Positions 51,579-51,699 of a stretch of 51,699 nucleotides of DNA are shown in pieces. Origin of the DNA: Candidatus Aadella gelida (GTDB lineage: Bacteria > Omnitrophota > Gorgyraeia > Tantalellales > Tantalellaceae). Numbering within the stretch: the first letter of the stretch is position 1; each line of letters opens with the position of its first letter. The stretch lies in NCBI GenBank assembly GCA_030765205.1, contig JAVCDB010000113.1:1-51699 (forward strand), given 5' to 3'. The notes under the pieces were generated by a model. The model searched no databases and was not told where the DNA came from. It worked only from the letters and a program-made list of their open reading frames with translations. The translations under genes and the position numbers were made by a program.

Positions 51579-51699
51579 GTGCGCCCAGCATGGGCGCTTA
51601 CTTGTCGGTGAAAGTCCGATATGGGGGTTGATAGTGCCAACCGTTAGCTTAAGACAAGGGTGTCCATCGTGAGGTGGAATCTGAAGGAAGTCGGCGGCA
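51579..51699 (+). mobile_element. Group II intron, 5' end only
   Basis: The sequence gtgcgcccagcatgggcg marks a group II intron 5' boundary. It continues with the domain I landmarks ggtgaaagtccg, gtgccaaccgttagcttaag and gaatctgaaggaagtcggcg. The window ends inside domain I, so the reverse transcriptase ORF and domain V are not seen. Insertion directly after a terminator stem and T-run is the habit of class C introns. Class is inferred from site only. Confidence 0.8.

Overview
The window looks like a chromosomal piece of an uncultivated Gram-negative anaerobe. A candidate phylum of the Omnitrophota (OP3) type is my best guess, by inference only. The support is an outer-membrane gene set (bamA, skp, lpxC, fabZ, lpxI, lpxB, msbA), a complete Rnf complex in CDGEAB order, a SpoVG homologue in a diderm, low-GC housekeeping genes, and spacers packed with short palindromic repeats. 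No rRNA, CRISPR array, transposase or complete mobile element is present. The right edge cuts into the 5' end of a group II intron.

Layout. (1) 1-2921: the truncated end of a Gly/Pro/Lys tandem-repeat protein, a small secreted coiled-coil protein, tRNA-Phe (minus strand), a secreted calcium-loop-type protein and tRNA-Thr. Next to these tRNAs lie two broken tRNA copies interrupted by the same short palindromic element. (2) 2922-8196: the rnfCDGEAB operon behind a near-consensus sigma-70 promoter, with a foreign S23-type four-helix-bundle gene, bracketed by inverted repeats, between rnfG and rnfE. (3) 8221-11081: purN, eno, ftsB-like, HPP-family membrane protein, initiator tRNA. (4) 11585-19060: purine genes purB-purM-purD-purE, then a protein phosphatase-rpiB-glyA-dCMP deaminase-nrdR block linked by short overlaps. 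(5) 19203-29765: a PpiD/SurA-like chaperone (minus strand), class II aldolase, hisG, a 31-residue basic ribosomal-type protein missed by the ORF track, a TPR protein, and a split transketolase whose two halves are separated by a short FtsH-like protease and a lipoprotein, then ispE. (6) 30228-38042: SpoVG with an inserted zinc ribbon, tRNA-Gln, glmU, prs, rplY, pth, and the rpsF-ssb-rpsR-rplI-dnaB operon. (7) 38042-47597: envelope biogenesis, bamA-skp-lpxC-fabZ-lpxI, then lpxB and a GnnA-like oxidoreductase on the minus strand, and msbA. lpxA and lpxD are absent from the place where they usually sit. (8) 47760-51699: rpsB-tsf-pyrH-frr, tRNA-Lys, and a terminator followed by a group II intron.

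How the genes work together. Rnf couples ferredoxin oxidation to NAD reduction and ion pumping. The purine genes, Prs, GlyA and HisG share the PRPP, one-carbon and nucleotide pools. GlmU, LpxC, FabZ, LpxI, LpxB and MsbA build and export lipid A, and BamA and Skp assemble outer-membrane proteins. The ribosomal block supplies translation.

The most unusual content is in the spacers. At least six families of palindromic or inverted repeats occupy operon junctions. Several genes directly behind repeats lack a Shine-Dalgarno sequence. One repeat family brackets, and partly encodes the end of, the S23-type gene inside the rnf operon.
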